From assembly GCA_964400355.1 (NCBI GenBank), contig CAYNTO010000001.1:310001-374000 (forward strand): a DNA stretch of 64,000 bases, given 5' to 3'. Shown here one piece after another: positions 35,260 to 42,883 of this stretch; within the stretch, counting starts at the first letter, position 1; the number at the start of each line of letters is the position of its first letter. Below the pieces are notes generated by a model. The model ran no database searches. It was not told the DNA's origin and saw only the letters and a list, made by a program, of their open reading frames with translations. The translations under genes were made by a program, and so were the position numbers. The DNA is from JACKAL01 sp964400355 (GTDB lineage: Bacteria; Bdellovibrionota; Bdellovibrionia; Bdellovibrionales; JAGQZY01).

Positions 35260-35410
35260 GAAATACAGAATTGTTTCACGGTGAAACACTATTCACGTTT
35301 TTCGGCATTTTATATTGAGACAAAAAAGATTTGGACTACAGAAAATTGAGATTATTTTTGAGACGTGAGCTCCTCAAAACGAAAGTGCGCAACAGTGGTA
35401 GGCGTGCGAA

Positions 35411-35698
35411 TCAGTTTGTAGTGCCGTAAACGTGGGTGCAGGTTTCGCCGTAAAGGAAGTACCAGTGAGTGGAATGGTCAACGACGGCAATTTTTGAGAT
35501 ATTTGCATTTTTAGCGGCGGTTAATATGTCGTTTCGGCCCCACCAGGTGAGCACTGGCGATGGAGCGAGTACCCATCCACTGCACGCAGAACCCATTTTG
35601 TAATCGCGGAGATCATTGCTTGTGGCCATACCTGGTCCAAAACTGCTGCATCCTGTGAGAAAAGTGGATACTAAAAAAATAACCATTTTTGCATTCAT
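35411..35698 (-). CDS. TRL-like small lipoprotein
   Basis: A 95-residue protein with a lipoprotein signal: MNAKMVIFLVSTFLTGC gives a lipobox LTGC with Cys at residue 17. The mature part (about 79 residues) has the TRL-like pattern: a SACSGWVLA segment, DILTAAKNANISKIAVVDHS and a final ETCTHVYG. TRL-like proteins are small periplasmic lipoproteins of unknown role, common in Bdellovibrionota and relatives. AGGCAGG precedes the ATG. It follows the amidase gene after 74 bases and precedes flagellin 1 on the same strand. It is probably held at the inner or outer membrane. Confidence 0.75.
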   Translation of the reverse strand: MNAKMVIFLVSTFLTGCSSFGPGMATSNDLRDYKMGSACSGWVLAPSPVLTWWGRNDILTAAKNANISKIAVVDHSTHWYFLYGETCTHVYGTTN

Positions 35699-35772
35699 AG
35701 TGAACCTGCCTTTTCGCGGAATCTAACAGGCTCAACATTGTATTTGTAGATGCAGTGAAATGTTTTCAGCGA

Positions 35773-36402
35773 TTACAGTCCCGCAGCTGTTATGTGCCCC
35801 GGGCACTCAGTTTGAGCCACATCTTTATGGGTCATGACCGACTTGATTTTGTACTTGGCTTTAAGGTCGGCAACCAAGCGCTTGAGTGTGGCTTTTTGAA
35901 CCGAGCTAAAGACATCGCCACCGGCGCGGGTGTAGTTGCCTTCCACAGTAATATTTAAATATCCGTTGGGATCGAACTCAGTATTCGTGTCTGGTTGAAA
36001 CTCGACCGGGCGCCCACCCATCATGTTTCCTTTGTTATCTATATAGAAGTGATAAGGAACATCGCCCCAAGCGGCTTTTTTACCTTCGGCGCGGATGGAA
36101 TAGTCGTACAGGCCCTGGAGTTTTTTGGAAATGGCTTTGTTGCTTTGTTTGGTTCCCGTGTGATGGATAAGAATAGTGCGTGGGCGATGCTTCTTGAGCA
36201 TTCTCACGATAGGCTTTTGATGGCTCTTTCTCCATGTCGCCTCTAACGAATATGTAAGATCGCCTGAGCCGCGTGAGCCCGAGGCATCGGAAGTGCGTGT
36301 AAAGGTGTCACCAGTTGATTGCACAATATCGCTTGCCATCGAAACACAGGCCATTGAAACAACCATGAGTAGTAAAGTGATGTGCGTTCTATATTGAGAC
36401 AT
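35773..36402 (-). CDS. Exported N-acetylmuramoyl-L-alanine amidase (PGRP type)
   Basis: A 209-residue protein with a signal peptide (MSQYRTHITLLLMVVSMACVSMA) and an amidase_2/PGRP domain (about 70-205). Zinc ligands are readable: the His pair in ILIHHTG, and His plus Cys in THKDVAQTECPG, the T7-lysozyme-like arrangement. Other conserved parts are PYHFYID and the VTVEGN-type strand NITVEGNYT. It should cleave the amide bond between N-acetylmuramic acid and the peptide stem in the periplasm. Its position between two flagellin genes, with a sigma-54-like promoter, suggests a job in making room for the flagellar rod or in remodelling. AGGGGG precedes the ATG. Confidence 0.85.
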   Translation of the reverse strand: MSQYRTHITLLLMVVSMACVSMASDIVQSTGDTFTRTSDASGSRGSGDLTYSLEATWRKSHQKPIVRMLKKHRPRTILIHHTGTKQSNKAISKKLQGLYDYSIRAEGKKAAWGDVPYHFYIDNKGNMMGGRPVEFQPDTNTEFDPNGYLNITVEGNYTRAGGDVFSSVQKATLKRLVADLKAKYKIKSVMTHKDVAQTECPGHITAAGL

Positions 36403-36436
36403 ATTTCCCCCTAATGACTTTCACATATATATAGAG

Positions 36437-36452
36437 CAGTAAATATGCCAGG
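36437..36452 (-). promoter_or_regulatory. Candidate sigma-54 promoter for the amidase gene
   Basis: Reads TGGCATATTTACTGCT on the minus strand: the invariant GG and GC are separated by exactly ten bases and the -24 part is TGGCA. It lies about 35 bases before the amidase ATG, leaving a leader of roughly 24 bases. The -12 part has CTGC where TTGC is usual. Confidence 0.5.
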
Positions 36453-36677
36453 CAGGGACTTTTATAGGCATGAACGGGGAGAAGAAGATGTGTTTTCTCT
36501 ATACAGGCGTCATAGGTGTTCGTGGTGGTGTCTCAATCTGCGGCGGGATTGTTCGAAACTCTCCAATGCTTGAGAACTAAAAGGTCTAGTTCATAATCGG
36601 TGCACGCAATATATTCGACCTGATGCCCGAATTTACAGGACTTAATTCTAGTTTTACTAAAATGAGACAATAAACCT

Positions 36678-36704
36678 TAAAGAATCAATATGAGACACCG
36701 ATCA
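36678..36704 (+). promoter_or_regulatory. Candidate sigma-28 promoter for flagellin 2
   Basis: TAAA (36678-36681), 15 bases, then ACCGATCA (36697-36704), close to TAAA-N15-GCCGATAA. The leader to the ATG at 36790 is about 80 bases. The rest of the 387-base gap (36403-36789) holds the amidase promoter and no gene that I can see. Confidence 0.6.
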
Positions 36705-36789
36705 GTGACATAAGAGAGTACGCCCAATTTATTACTACTCTCTTACTGAGCGACTAAGGATAGACGCTGAGAGCTTCAAGGAGGAAGTT

Positions 36790-37635
36790 ATGGGCCTGAG
36801 AATTAATACAAACACAGCGGCTTTGAACGCACAAAGAAATTTGTACGGTACAAAGTTAGCACTGGATAAGAGCTTGGAAAAGCTATCATCTGGACAACGA
36901 ATCAATCGCGCTGGCGATGATGCTGCGGGATTAGCAATCTCGGAAAGCTTAAAGGGTCAAATTAGAGGACTCAAGCAAGCTCACCGGAATGCTCAAGACG
37001 GCGTATCGATGATTCAAGTTGCAGAGGGTGGTCTACAAGAGATTAGTAATATTCTCATCCGCTTAAGAGAACTTGGTGTTCAGGCTGCATCAGACACTGT
37101 CGGCCCCATTGAGAGACAACTCATTAATGTGGAATACCAACAGATGCTCGACGAAATCGATCGTATCTCAGACTCCACCGAATTTAACGGTACTCCACTA
37201 CTAAGTGGTACGGGCGCGGTCCTCGATTTCCAAGTGGGAACTCGTAACGATCCAAATATCGACAGATTATCATTCGACGCTTCTAAAGCAGATGCCAATA
37301 GTGCAGCTCTCGGCGTAAACCTAACTACAGTTGCCGACAAAGCTTCCGCACAGAATTCATTAGCATCAATAGATGAAGCCATTGTAGCCGTATCCGCAAT
37401 GAGAGCCGACTTCGGCGCTATGCAAAACAGACTTGGATCGACGATCAATAATATCTCGATCTCTCTCGAAAACATGGCCGCCGCAAATAGTCGCATTCGT
37501 GATGTGGATATCGCTGAAGAAACCGCTGAGATGACGAAACAAAACATTCTCATGAGCGCGGGGACTTCGGTGTTGGCACAAGCAAATCAGACTGCTAAAT
37601 CGGCACTGTCACTCTTGAACTCGGCCTTCTCCTAA
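36790..37635 (+). CDS. fliC: Flagellin 2 (short form)
   Basis: A 281-residue flagellin. D0/D1 N-terminus LRINTNTAALNAQRNLYG and KLSSGQRINRAGDDAAGLAI, C-terminus NSRIRDVDIAEETAEMTKQN then VLAQANQTAKSALSLL. As in flagellin 1 the central region is very short. The two differ most between about residues 130 and 200. AAGGAGG precedes the ATG at a good distance. The gene ends before a strong terminator (37724-37756) and is therefore probably monocistronic, driven by the sigma-28-like site at 36678. Filaments may be mixed polymers of both proteins. Confidence 0.96.
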   Translation: MGLRINTNTAALNAQRNLYGTKLALDKSLEKLSSGQRINRAGDDAAGLAISESLKGQIRGLKQAHRNAQDGVSMIQVAEGGLQEISNILIRLRELGVQAASDTVGPIERQLINVEYQQMLDEIDRISDSTEFNGTPLLSGTGAVLDFQVGTRNDPNIDRLSFDASKADANSAALGVNLTTVADKASAQNSLASIDEAIVAVSAMRADFGAMQNRLGSTINNISISLENMAAANSRIRDVDIAEETAEMTKQNILMSAGTSVLAQANQTAKSALSLLNSAFS

Positions 37636-37723
37636 CGGATAAGGCTGGCCCCTTAATTTATATTTTACCCAAGCTAGACCCTTCTCCCCCGAGACGGTTC
37701 AATGCCCATCCCTTACCTGCTCG

Positions 37724-37756
37724 CAGGAGTCGACGATTTATCGACTCCTGTTTTTT
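37724..37756 (+). terminator. Rho-independent terminator after flagellin 2
   Basis: Ten-base perfect arms caggagtcga (37724-37733) and tcgactcctg (37741-37750) around a seven-base loop, followed by six T's. It separates flagellin 2 from the flagellar operon. The rest of 37636-37967 holds the candidate sigma-54 site below. Confidence 0.92.
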
Positions 37757-37905
37757 GGCGTTTCTCTTTTTGACGTCATAACTTTGTCTTCCCCGACGGA
37801 AATTTGTTTGGCTAGCTTATTTGTCGCTCCGAATTAGGGCCGCAGGTCTGCGAGTACACGCCAATTACAGTATGAATGACCAGCGCTTCGCGCTGTTCGT
37901 CGGTG

Positions 37906-37921
37906 TGGCATCCTTTGTGCT
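37906..37921 (+). promoter_or_regulatory. Candidate sigma-54 promoter at the head of the flagellar operon
   Basis: Reads TGGCATCCTTTGTGCT: GG and GC are exactly ten bases apart with TGGCA at -24 and TGC at -12. A transcript would begin near 37932, leaving about 35 bases before the ATG at 37968. It lies inside the longer open frame of the TPR gene, which argues for the later start. Confidence 0.5.
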
Positions 37922-37967
37922 TTGTATCTTAGCGATGAACTATTCTTTCTGCATAACACTAAAGTCG

Positions 37968-40748
37968 ATGGGAAAAAAGGTGCTATTCCTTGGTAGTGTT
38001 CTATGGTCGTTAGTGGCAATTGGCCAAGAAGACGCCATGGTCGTGAACCATATTAATGATGTCACGCACGTGGAATTGGGTGGTCTTGGTGCGAGTGACT
38101 ACACGCTTACAAGAAAAGGCAAGACCATCGAACTAAAGGTTAGCCAAATGAGCGAGGAGAAACTCAAAAAGCTCAAAAATTACAGAGACAAACATATAGT
38201 TTCTGTCGATGTTCAAAAAAGTCCCGCACTGGACCAAGACATTGTGATTTTTAAATTGGCATCGGACACAATAGATATGTTCGATTATCTCACAGATTCT
38301 CCATCGAGCCTATCCATTGATTTTTATGTTGATGAGGAAAAGCAGGATAGTGCTGCGGTAGCGCTAGCAAAAGCGAACGACAAAAAGACGCTAAAAAAAT
38401 CTGTCAATGGAAGCAACAGTGACGACGAGGAATCGGCGACAAAAGACAATACAATTGAGGAGCAGGATTACAAGCCCCTGTCACTGGAACGCCAGTTGGC
38501 CTCTGACGAATTCGTTAAGACCATTTCGAACACCTCACTACTTATGGATTTGGATGACAAAAAGCCTGTAGTAAAAAACATCGCCATAAAGGATTTGGTA
38601 AAAGCGGAAAAAAAGAAAACCGCGCACAGACAGCCGGTTAAGGATCCACTCGATATCGATATGGAAAAGATGAAATTTCCACTGGATATTTTAATTGAGG
38701 CTCGTGATCAGGTGTATCTGCGGTTTCCGGTTCTGTTGAATGAAAGTGAATATCTCAACAGCATTGTCACGCGACCCGTTGCCTACGAGGTTGAAGAATC
38801 GGATGACGCAGAAACAAAAGATTTTATTAAAGCAAAAAAAATGTTCGATAAAAAGGATTTTAAGGCGTTTTTTAAATCACGTCGTATTTATTCCAAAAAA
38901 TATCCAGATTCTAAGTATATTGAAATGATGTCGTTTATGGCGGCCGATGCGCTGCTGATCACGTATAACAAAGAAAAAGACAAAGAGTTACTGAGTGAAT
39001 CGCTTCGGATGTACGACATGCTTATATCTAAATATCCGGGTTCGAGCATTACCGAGCGCACCTACCTTATGCTGGCGTTTTTACGCATGCGCGAAAATCA
39101 GTTCTTGGACGCAGCTCGCACACTAAAGACGTATGTAGAGTTGTTTAAGTCCTCTCCATTGCGTGAAAACATCAATTTGATTTTAGCGCAGGCACTGATG
39201 CGCACAAAACAGTATCGCGATGCAGGGATTATTTACGAAGAGCTTTCACGGTCGAATTCTGCCGATGTTCGCGAGGCGGCAACATTTGAAAAGGGCGACG
39301 TATTTTTAGAAAAAAAGGATTACGAAAACGCGATAAAATACTACCACCTTGCGCTTAGTCAGTATCCACAGGCTGCTAAGAAGTATCCAAATATCTATTT
39401 TAATTTGGCTGAAGCTCAGTTTATGAACGAGGATTATAAATATAGCTTAAAATCGTATCGCAATTTTATATCACAGCACCCACAACATCCCTATGCTGCA
39501 TATGCCTGGACACGCATGGGTGAGATTCTGCAAATTGCAAACAAGAGTGAAGATGTTTGGCGCGGATTCTATAATGAAAGCCTATTCCGATTTAATACAG
39601 ATGAGGGCGCAAAGATCGCACGCGTTCATCTCATTCGCCAAGACGCGGTTCGTGCTAAAGATCATAAGTTGGATCTTTACATCAACGAACTGAAGTCCTT
39701 GATGAAAGAAATTCGCCTACCATACATAGAAGACTTTATTACATTCCAAATCTCCGACATTTATTACTCCAGAGGGGACTACCGAACTTCTGTAGAGTAT
39801 CTATTGGCGTTTTTTAAGCAGTCGCAGATTCCGATTGAGTCGGAAAAGTTCCACCGACGTATTGGTCGTTCGCTTGCAGGTCTCTTACAAAATGAAATTG
39901 AGCAGGGCACGGCGGATTCTGCAATACGCCAGCTCAAGGAATATGACGAATTATGGCTGAACAAATCAAAGTTGCTCTCGTTTAATTATTACAAGGGCCG
40001 AATCTATGCAAAAGCCGGAATGCACGATCTGTCGCAGTCTTACTATGATAAGTATCTTAAGAGTATCGCTGGAGTTGATCCTCAGAAGACGAGTGAAAAA
40101 ATTATTCCAGCTAGCACTGTCTATCTTTACATGACGCGCAATCAGATGAATGCCAAAAAGGTGCCTGAGGCGCTCGCTAATTTAGAAAAGATAAAAGAAG
40201 ACGACCTTTCTGCGACTGACAAAGTGGAGTTCATGCGCCTTAAGCGCGATATCTCGATTGCACGCAGCGATTTTGAATCTGCTGTCCAGCAAGCAGCTGC
40301 CATAGACCCTGCCGCTAAAGAGGACTATCGCGTACTTGCAGAAATTTACGATCAAAAAAATCAGCCAGAGAAAGCTGTACAAACCATCGATACTCTAGTG
40401 AATACCTTTAAGCCCGAAAAAGAGGAAAAATTCGACGTGCTAAAGAGCAAAATTGAATACCTTTCCAAAACTGGGGACAAAGAGAAGTACAAGTCGTTCC
40501 TTAAACGATTTTATTCCGAATTTAAAGACTCTAAAAGCAACTTCGATAAAGAGAAATACGATCTTAGTAAAATGTATATCGAAGAAGGAAACTTTAAGGA
40601 AGCGGGCGAAGTGATTGAGCGTATTTCAAAAAGCAGTATTTGGGCAAAGCTTGCCGCAGAAAATTCAGACCAGCAGAGCTGGGATGAAAAATATAAAAAG
40701 TATATAGATCGTGTACCAGCAATGAAAAGCAAAGAGGGGGGAAAATGA
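37968..40748 (+). CDS. TPR protein at the head of the flagellar operon
   Basis: The start is set at the ATG at 37968 since it opens a signal-peptide-like MGKKVLFLGSVLWSLVAIG and lies just after a sigma-54-like site; in-frame starts at 37821 and 37872 lack ribosome binding sites. About 926 residues. The N-terminal 100 or so look like an AMIN-type beta domain (VTHVELGGLGASDYTL). A charged Lys/Asp/Ser linker follows, then tetratricopeptide repeats from about residue 280 to the end, for example YENAIKYYHLALSQYP and GDYRTSVEYLLAFF. Probably periplasmic or envelope-attached. Its job is unknown, but co-transcription with flagellar genes suggests motor or envelope assembly. It overlaps the next gene by four bases. 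Confidence 0.8.
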   Translation: MGKKVLFLGSVLWSLVAIGQEDAMVVNHINDVTHVELGGLGASDYTLTRKGKTIELKVSQMSEEKLKKLKNYRDKHIVSVDVQKSPALDQDIVIFKLASDTIDMFDYLTDSPSSLSIDFYVDEEKQDSAAVALAKANDKKTLKKSVNGSNSDDEESATKDNTIEEQDYKPLSLERQLASDEFVKTISNTSLLMDLDDKKPVVKNIAIKDLVKAEKKKTAHRQPVKDPLDIDMEKMKFPLDILIEARDQVYLRFPVLLNESEYLNSIVTRPVAYEVEESDDAETKDFIKAKKMFDKKDFKAFFKSRRIYSKKYPDSKYIEMMSFMAADALLITYNKEKDKELLSESLRMYDMLISKYPGSSITERTYLMLAFLRMRENQFLDAARTLKTYVELFKSSPLRENINLILAQALMRTKQYRDAGIIYEELSRSNSADVREAATFEKGDVFLEKKDYENAIKYYHLALSQYPQAAKKYPNIYFNLAEAQFMNEDYKYSLKSYRNFISQHPQHPYAAYAWTRMGEILQIANKSEDVWRGFYNESLFRFNTDEGAKIARVHLIRQDAVRAKDHKLDLYINELKSLMKEIRLPYIEDFITFQISDIYYSRGDYRTSVEYLLAFFKQSQIPIESEKFHRRIGRSLAGLLQNEIEQGTADSAIRQLKEYDELWLNKSKLLSFNYYKGRIYAKAGMHDLSQSYYDKYLKSIAGVDPQKTSEKIIPASTVYLYMTRNQMNAKKVPEALANLEKIKEDDLSATDKVEFMRLKRDISIARSDFESAVQQAAAIDPAAKEDYRVLAEIYDQKNQPEKAVQTIDTLVNTFKPEKEEKFDVLKSKIEYLSKTGDKEKYKSFLKRFYSEFKDSKSNFDKEKYDLSKMYIEEGNFKEAGEVIERISKSSIWAKLAAENSDQQSWDEKYKKYIDRVPAMKSKEGGK

Positions 40749-41698
40749 GTCGATCATTCGCAACTCGTGATCCAGGCGTATTGAATATTCTGAAACTGCT
40801 CGAAAATGTGGCGGCTAGCAAAGCCTCGATTCTCATCGGCGGAGAGAGTGGTGTTGGTAAGGAAGAACTATCACGTTGGATTCACGACTACTCCCCACGA
40901 AAGAATAAACCATTTGTGGCCGTAAATTGTGCTGCAATACCAGCGGGTCTGCTGGAAAGTGAACTTTTCGGTTTTGAAAAAGGTTCGTTTACCGGCGCTC
41001 ACCAGACCAAAATAGGAAAAATTGAAATGGCCCAAGGCGGCACCTTCTTGTTGGACGAGATCAGCGAGCTTCCTTTGGAACTCCAAGGAAAATTGCTACG
41101 CGTGATTCAGGAGCGTGAAATTGAGCGCATTGGAGCCAAAACGAAGACCATTATTGACGTGCGTTTCATATGCACGACGAACCGTGATTTAAAAGCTATG
41201 GTAGCGCAAGGCACATTTCGTGGAGATCTGTTTTACCGTATCAACGTTGTACCTGTGCACATTCCACCTTTGCGGGAACGCATCAACGACATTGGTTATT
41301 TAGCGAATTTGTTCTTTGCTCAGGTGTGCGCGGCTAATGGACACGCTGGCCGCACACTGTCGGAGTGCGCTCACAAAAAACTGGTCAAATGGTCGTGGCA
41401 AGGAAACGTTCGAGAGCTACAAAACGTAATTGAGCGCAGTGTGCTCACTTCCACCAATTCTGAAATTCTCGCTTCGGAAATTCTTATAGACGGTTTCATT
41501 GAAAAGAAATCGTCCTCGTTTGGTCCGGGAATGACCATCCATGATGCGGAGAAAATGTTAATTATTAAAACTCTGGAACATACACAACAAAACAGAACTC
41601 ATGCGGCGAAGCTCCTCGGAATCAGCATCAGAACCTTGAGAAATAAGCTGAACGAATACAAGTTGGGAAAGGAAATCTCCAATGAGTCAGATATTTGA
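40745..41698 (+). CDS. Sigma-54 activator without receiver domain (flagellar)
   Basis: A 317-residue AAA+ bacterial enhancer-binding protein. Walker A is GGESGVGKE (32-40), the sigma-54 contact loop reads GSFTGA (80-85; usual GAFTGA), Walker B is FLLDE (101-105), and an arginine-finger region and a Fis-type helix-turn-helix follow (about 280-305). There is no N-terminal receiver or sensor domain, so it is not directly controlled by phosphorylation; regulation may be by abundance or by a partner. It is the second gene of the flagellar operon and overlaps flgB by 17 bases. It probably activates the sigma-54-dependent flagellar promoters, perhaps its own operon. Confidence 0.9.
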   Translation: MSRSFATRDPGVLNILKLLENVAASKASILIGGESGVGKEELSRWIHDYSPRKNKPFVAVNCAAIPAGLLESELFGFEKGSFTGAHQTKIGKIEMAQGGTFLLDEISELPLELQGKLLRVIQEREIERIGAKTKTIIDVRFICTTNRDLKAMVAQGTFRGDLFYRINVVPVHIPPLRERINDIGYLANLFFAQVCAANGHAGRTLSECAHKKLVKWSWQGNVRELQNVIERSVLTSTNSEILASEILIDGFIEKKSSSFGPGMTIHDAEKMLIIKTLEHTQQNRTHAAKLLGISIRTLRNKLNEYKLGKEISNESDI

Positions 41699-42050
41699 TA
41701 GCACCCTAAAAGCACTCGCCATGTCGGCGAAAATGCGCGAGCTCAAGCAGAGTGTAATTTCGGCAAACGTGGCCAACGCGGAGACACCGGGCTACAAATC
41801 CAAGGTTGTTGATTTTGAAAACGCGTTAGCGAGCGCACTCGAGGCACAAAATGCGGATGCATTGGAATCTGTGCAGGCTAGTGTTTATGACAATCCTGAT
41901 GCTGAAGTGGGTATCGATGGGAATAGTGTAGATCTCGAGAAAGAAATGGCCAATATGGTCGAGAACAATCTGATGTATAGAACTGCCAACCAGCTCATCA
42001 ATAAGAAACTGGCCGCTTTAAAATATGCGGCTACGGATGGAGGTAGATAA
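41682..42050 (+). CDS. flgB: Flagellar basal-body rod protein FlgB
   Basis: A 122-residue proximal rod protein. The rod-family signature is SANVANAETPGYKSKVVDFE (about 27-46), and the C-terminal helix MANMVENNLMYRTANQLINKK is typical. It assembles into the periplasmic rod with FlgC. AAAGGA precedes the ATG within the end of the activator gene (17-base overlap). Its stop overlaps the flgC ATG. The length is normal for FlgB (about 120-140). Confidence 0.95.
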   Translation: MSQIFDSTLKALAMSAKMRELKQSVISANVANAETPGYKSKVVDFENALASALEAQNADALESVQASVYDNPDAEVGIDGNSVDLEKEMANMVENNLMYRTANQLINKKLAALKYAATDGGR

Positions 42051-42487
42051 TGGACTTCGGTACAGGGTTCAGAATCAGCAGTAGTGGCATGAATGCACAA
42101 CGTGTGCGAATGAATACCATCTCGAGCAATATCGCCAACATCAACACTTTAAACACGCCAGAAGGCGGGCCTTACCGCCGTAAAGATGTGGTGATGGAAG
42201 CGCTTCCGGAGGCGAAAACGTTTTCGGAGATGCTTCTTAAAGACTCCAATAACTCGGTAAACCGCGTGCAAGTCACTGATATTCATGTAGATCAGGGAGC
42301 GCCACTCTTAAAATACGAACCCGATCATCCCAATGCCGATGAGACAGGTCACGTGGCGTACCCTAACATAAATTTAATGGAAGAAATGGCAAATATGATT
42401 CAGGCGACACGCGCGTACGAGGCCAACGTTACCGCACTCAACGCGACTAAGGACATGGCGATGTCGGCCCTTAATATTGGTGAGTAA
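42050..42487 (+). CDS. flgC: Flagellar basal-body rod protein FlgC
   Basis: A 145-residue rod protein with SSGMNAQRVRMNTISSNIAN (about 12-31), GGPYRRKDVV and the C-terminal GHVAYPNINLMEEMANMIQA, the FlgC pattern. The ATG overlaps the flgB stop by one base, a coupled pair. It is followed by a 58-base gap, the largest early gap in the operon, before fliE. Confidence 0.96.
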   Translation: MDFGTGFRISSSGMNAQRVRMNTISSNIANINTLNTPEGGPYRRKDVVMEALPEAKTFSEMLLKDSNNSVNRVQVTDIHVDQGAPLLKYEPDHPNADETGHVAYPNINLMEEMANMIQATRAYEANVTALNATKDMAMSALNIGE

Positions 42488-42500
42488 TTTTTTGTATCAA

Positions 42501-42529
42501 TTGATGCTGTAGTCAAAGTATCATAATTA
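42501..42529 (+). promoter_or_regulatory. Possible sigma-70-type internal promoter before fliE
   Basis: TTGATG (42501-42506), 17 bases, TAATTA (42524-42529), in the 58-base flgC-fliE gap. The match to consensus is moderate and chance occurrence in AT-rich DNA is possible. Confidence 0.3.
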
Positions 42530-42545
42530 TAGGAGTGTTTAGACC

Positions 42546-42872
42546 ATGGATGGTTTACATATCAAAAGTCCCAACGTAGGTAGTAACTTGAATATTGGCG
42601 GTGCCACATCGCCACTAAAAAACAAGTTACCTTCTTTAAACGAAACGCAAGGAGCGTCGTTCGGAGAGACTCTTCAAAACGCCATCGGTAAAGTAAACGA
42701 TCTCCAGCAAACTGCGGATGTGAAAATGCAGCAGTTAGCTACTGGAGAAACAACGGACATTGCAGACGTAAAAATAGCGGCAGAGAAAGCAGACATTGCT
42801 CTTCGTTTGATGACATCCGTGCGAAATAAAATGATCGATGCTTATAACGAAGTTATGAAAATGCAGGTTTAA
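42546..42872 (+). CDS. fliE: Flagellar hook-basal body protein FliE
   Basis: A 108-residue protein that links the MS ring to the rod. It has the family C-terminal pattern: AIGKVNDLQQTADVKMQQLA and KADIALRLMTSVRNKMIDAYNEVM, ending MQV. Length is normal (about 100-110). AGGAG lies before the ATG. It sits at the usual place between flgC and fliF. Confidence 0.93.
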   Translation: MDGLHIKSPNVGSNLNIGGATSPLKNKLPSLNETQGASFGETLQNAIGKVNDLQQTADVKMQQLATGETTDIADVKIAAEKADIALRLMTSVRNKMIDAYNEVMKMQV

Positions 42873-42883
42873 GGAGTTGAGCT

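Noticed and set aside
37821..37967. Longer start of the TPR protein
   Set aside because: It has no ribosome binding site, would hide the signal peptide, and includes the sigma-54-like site.
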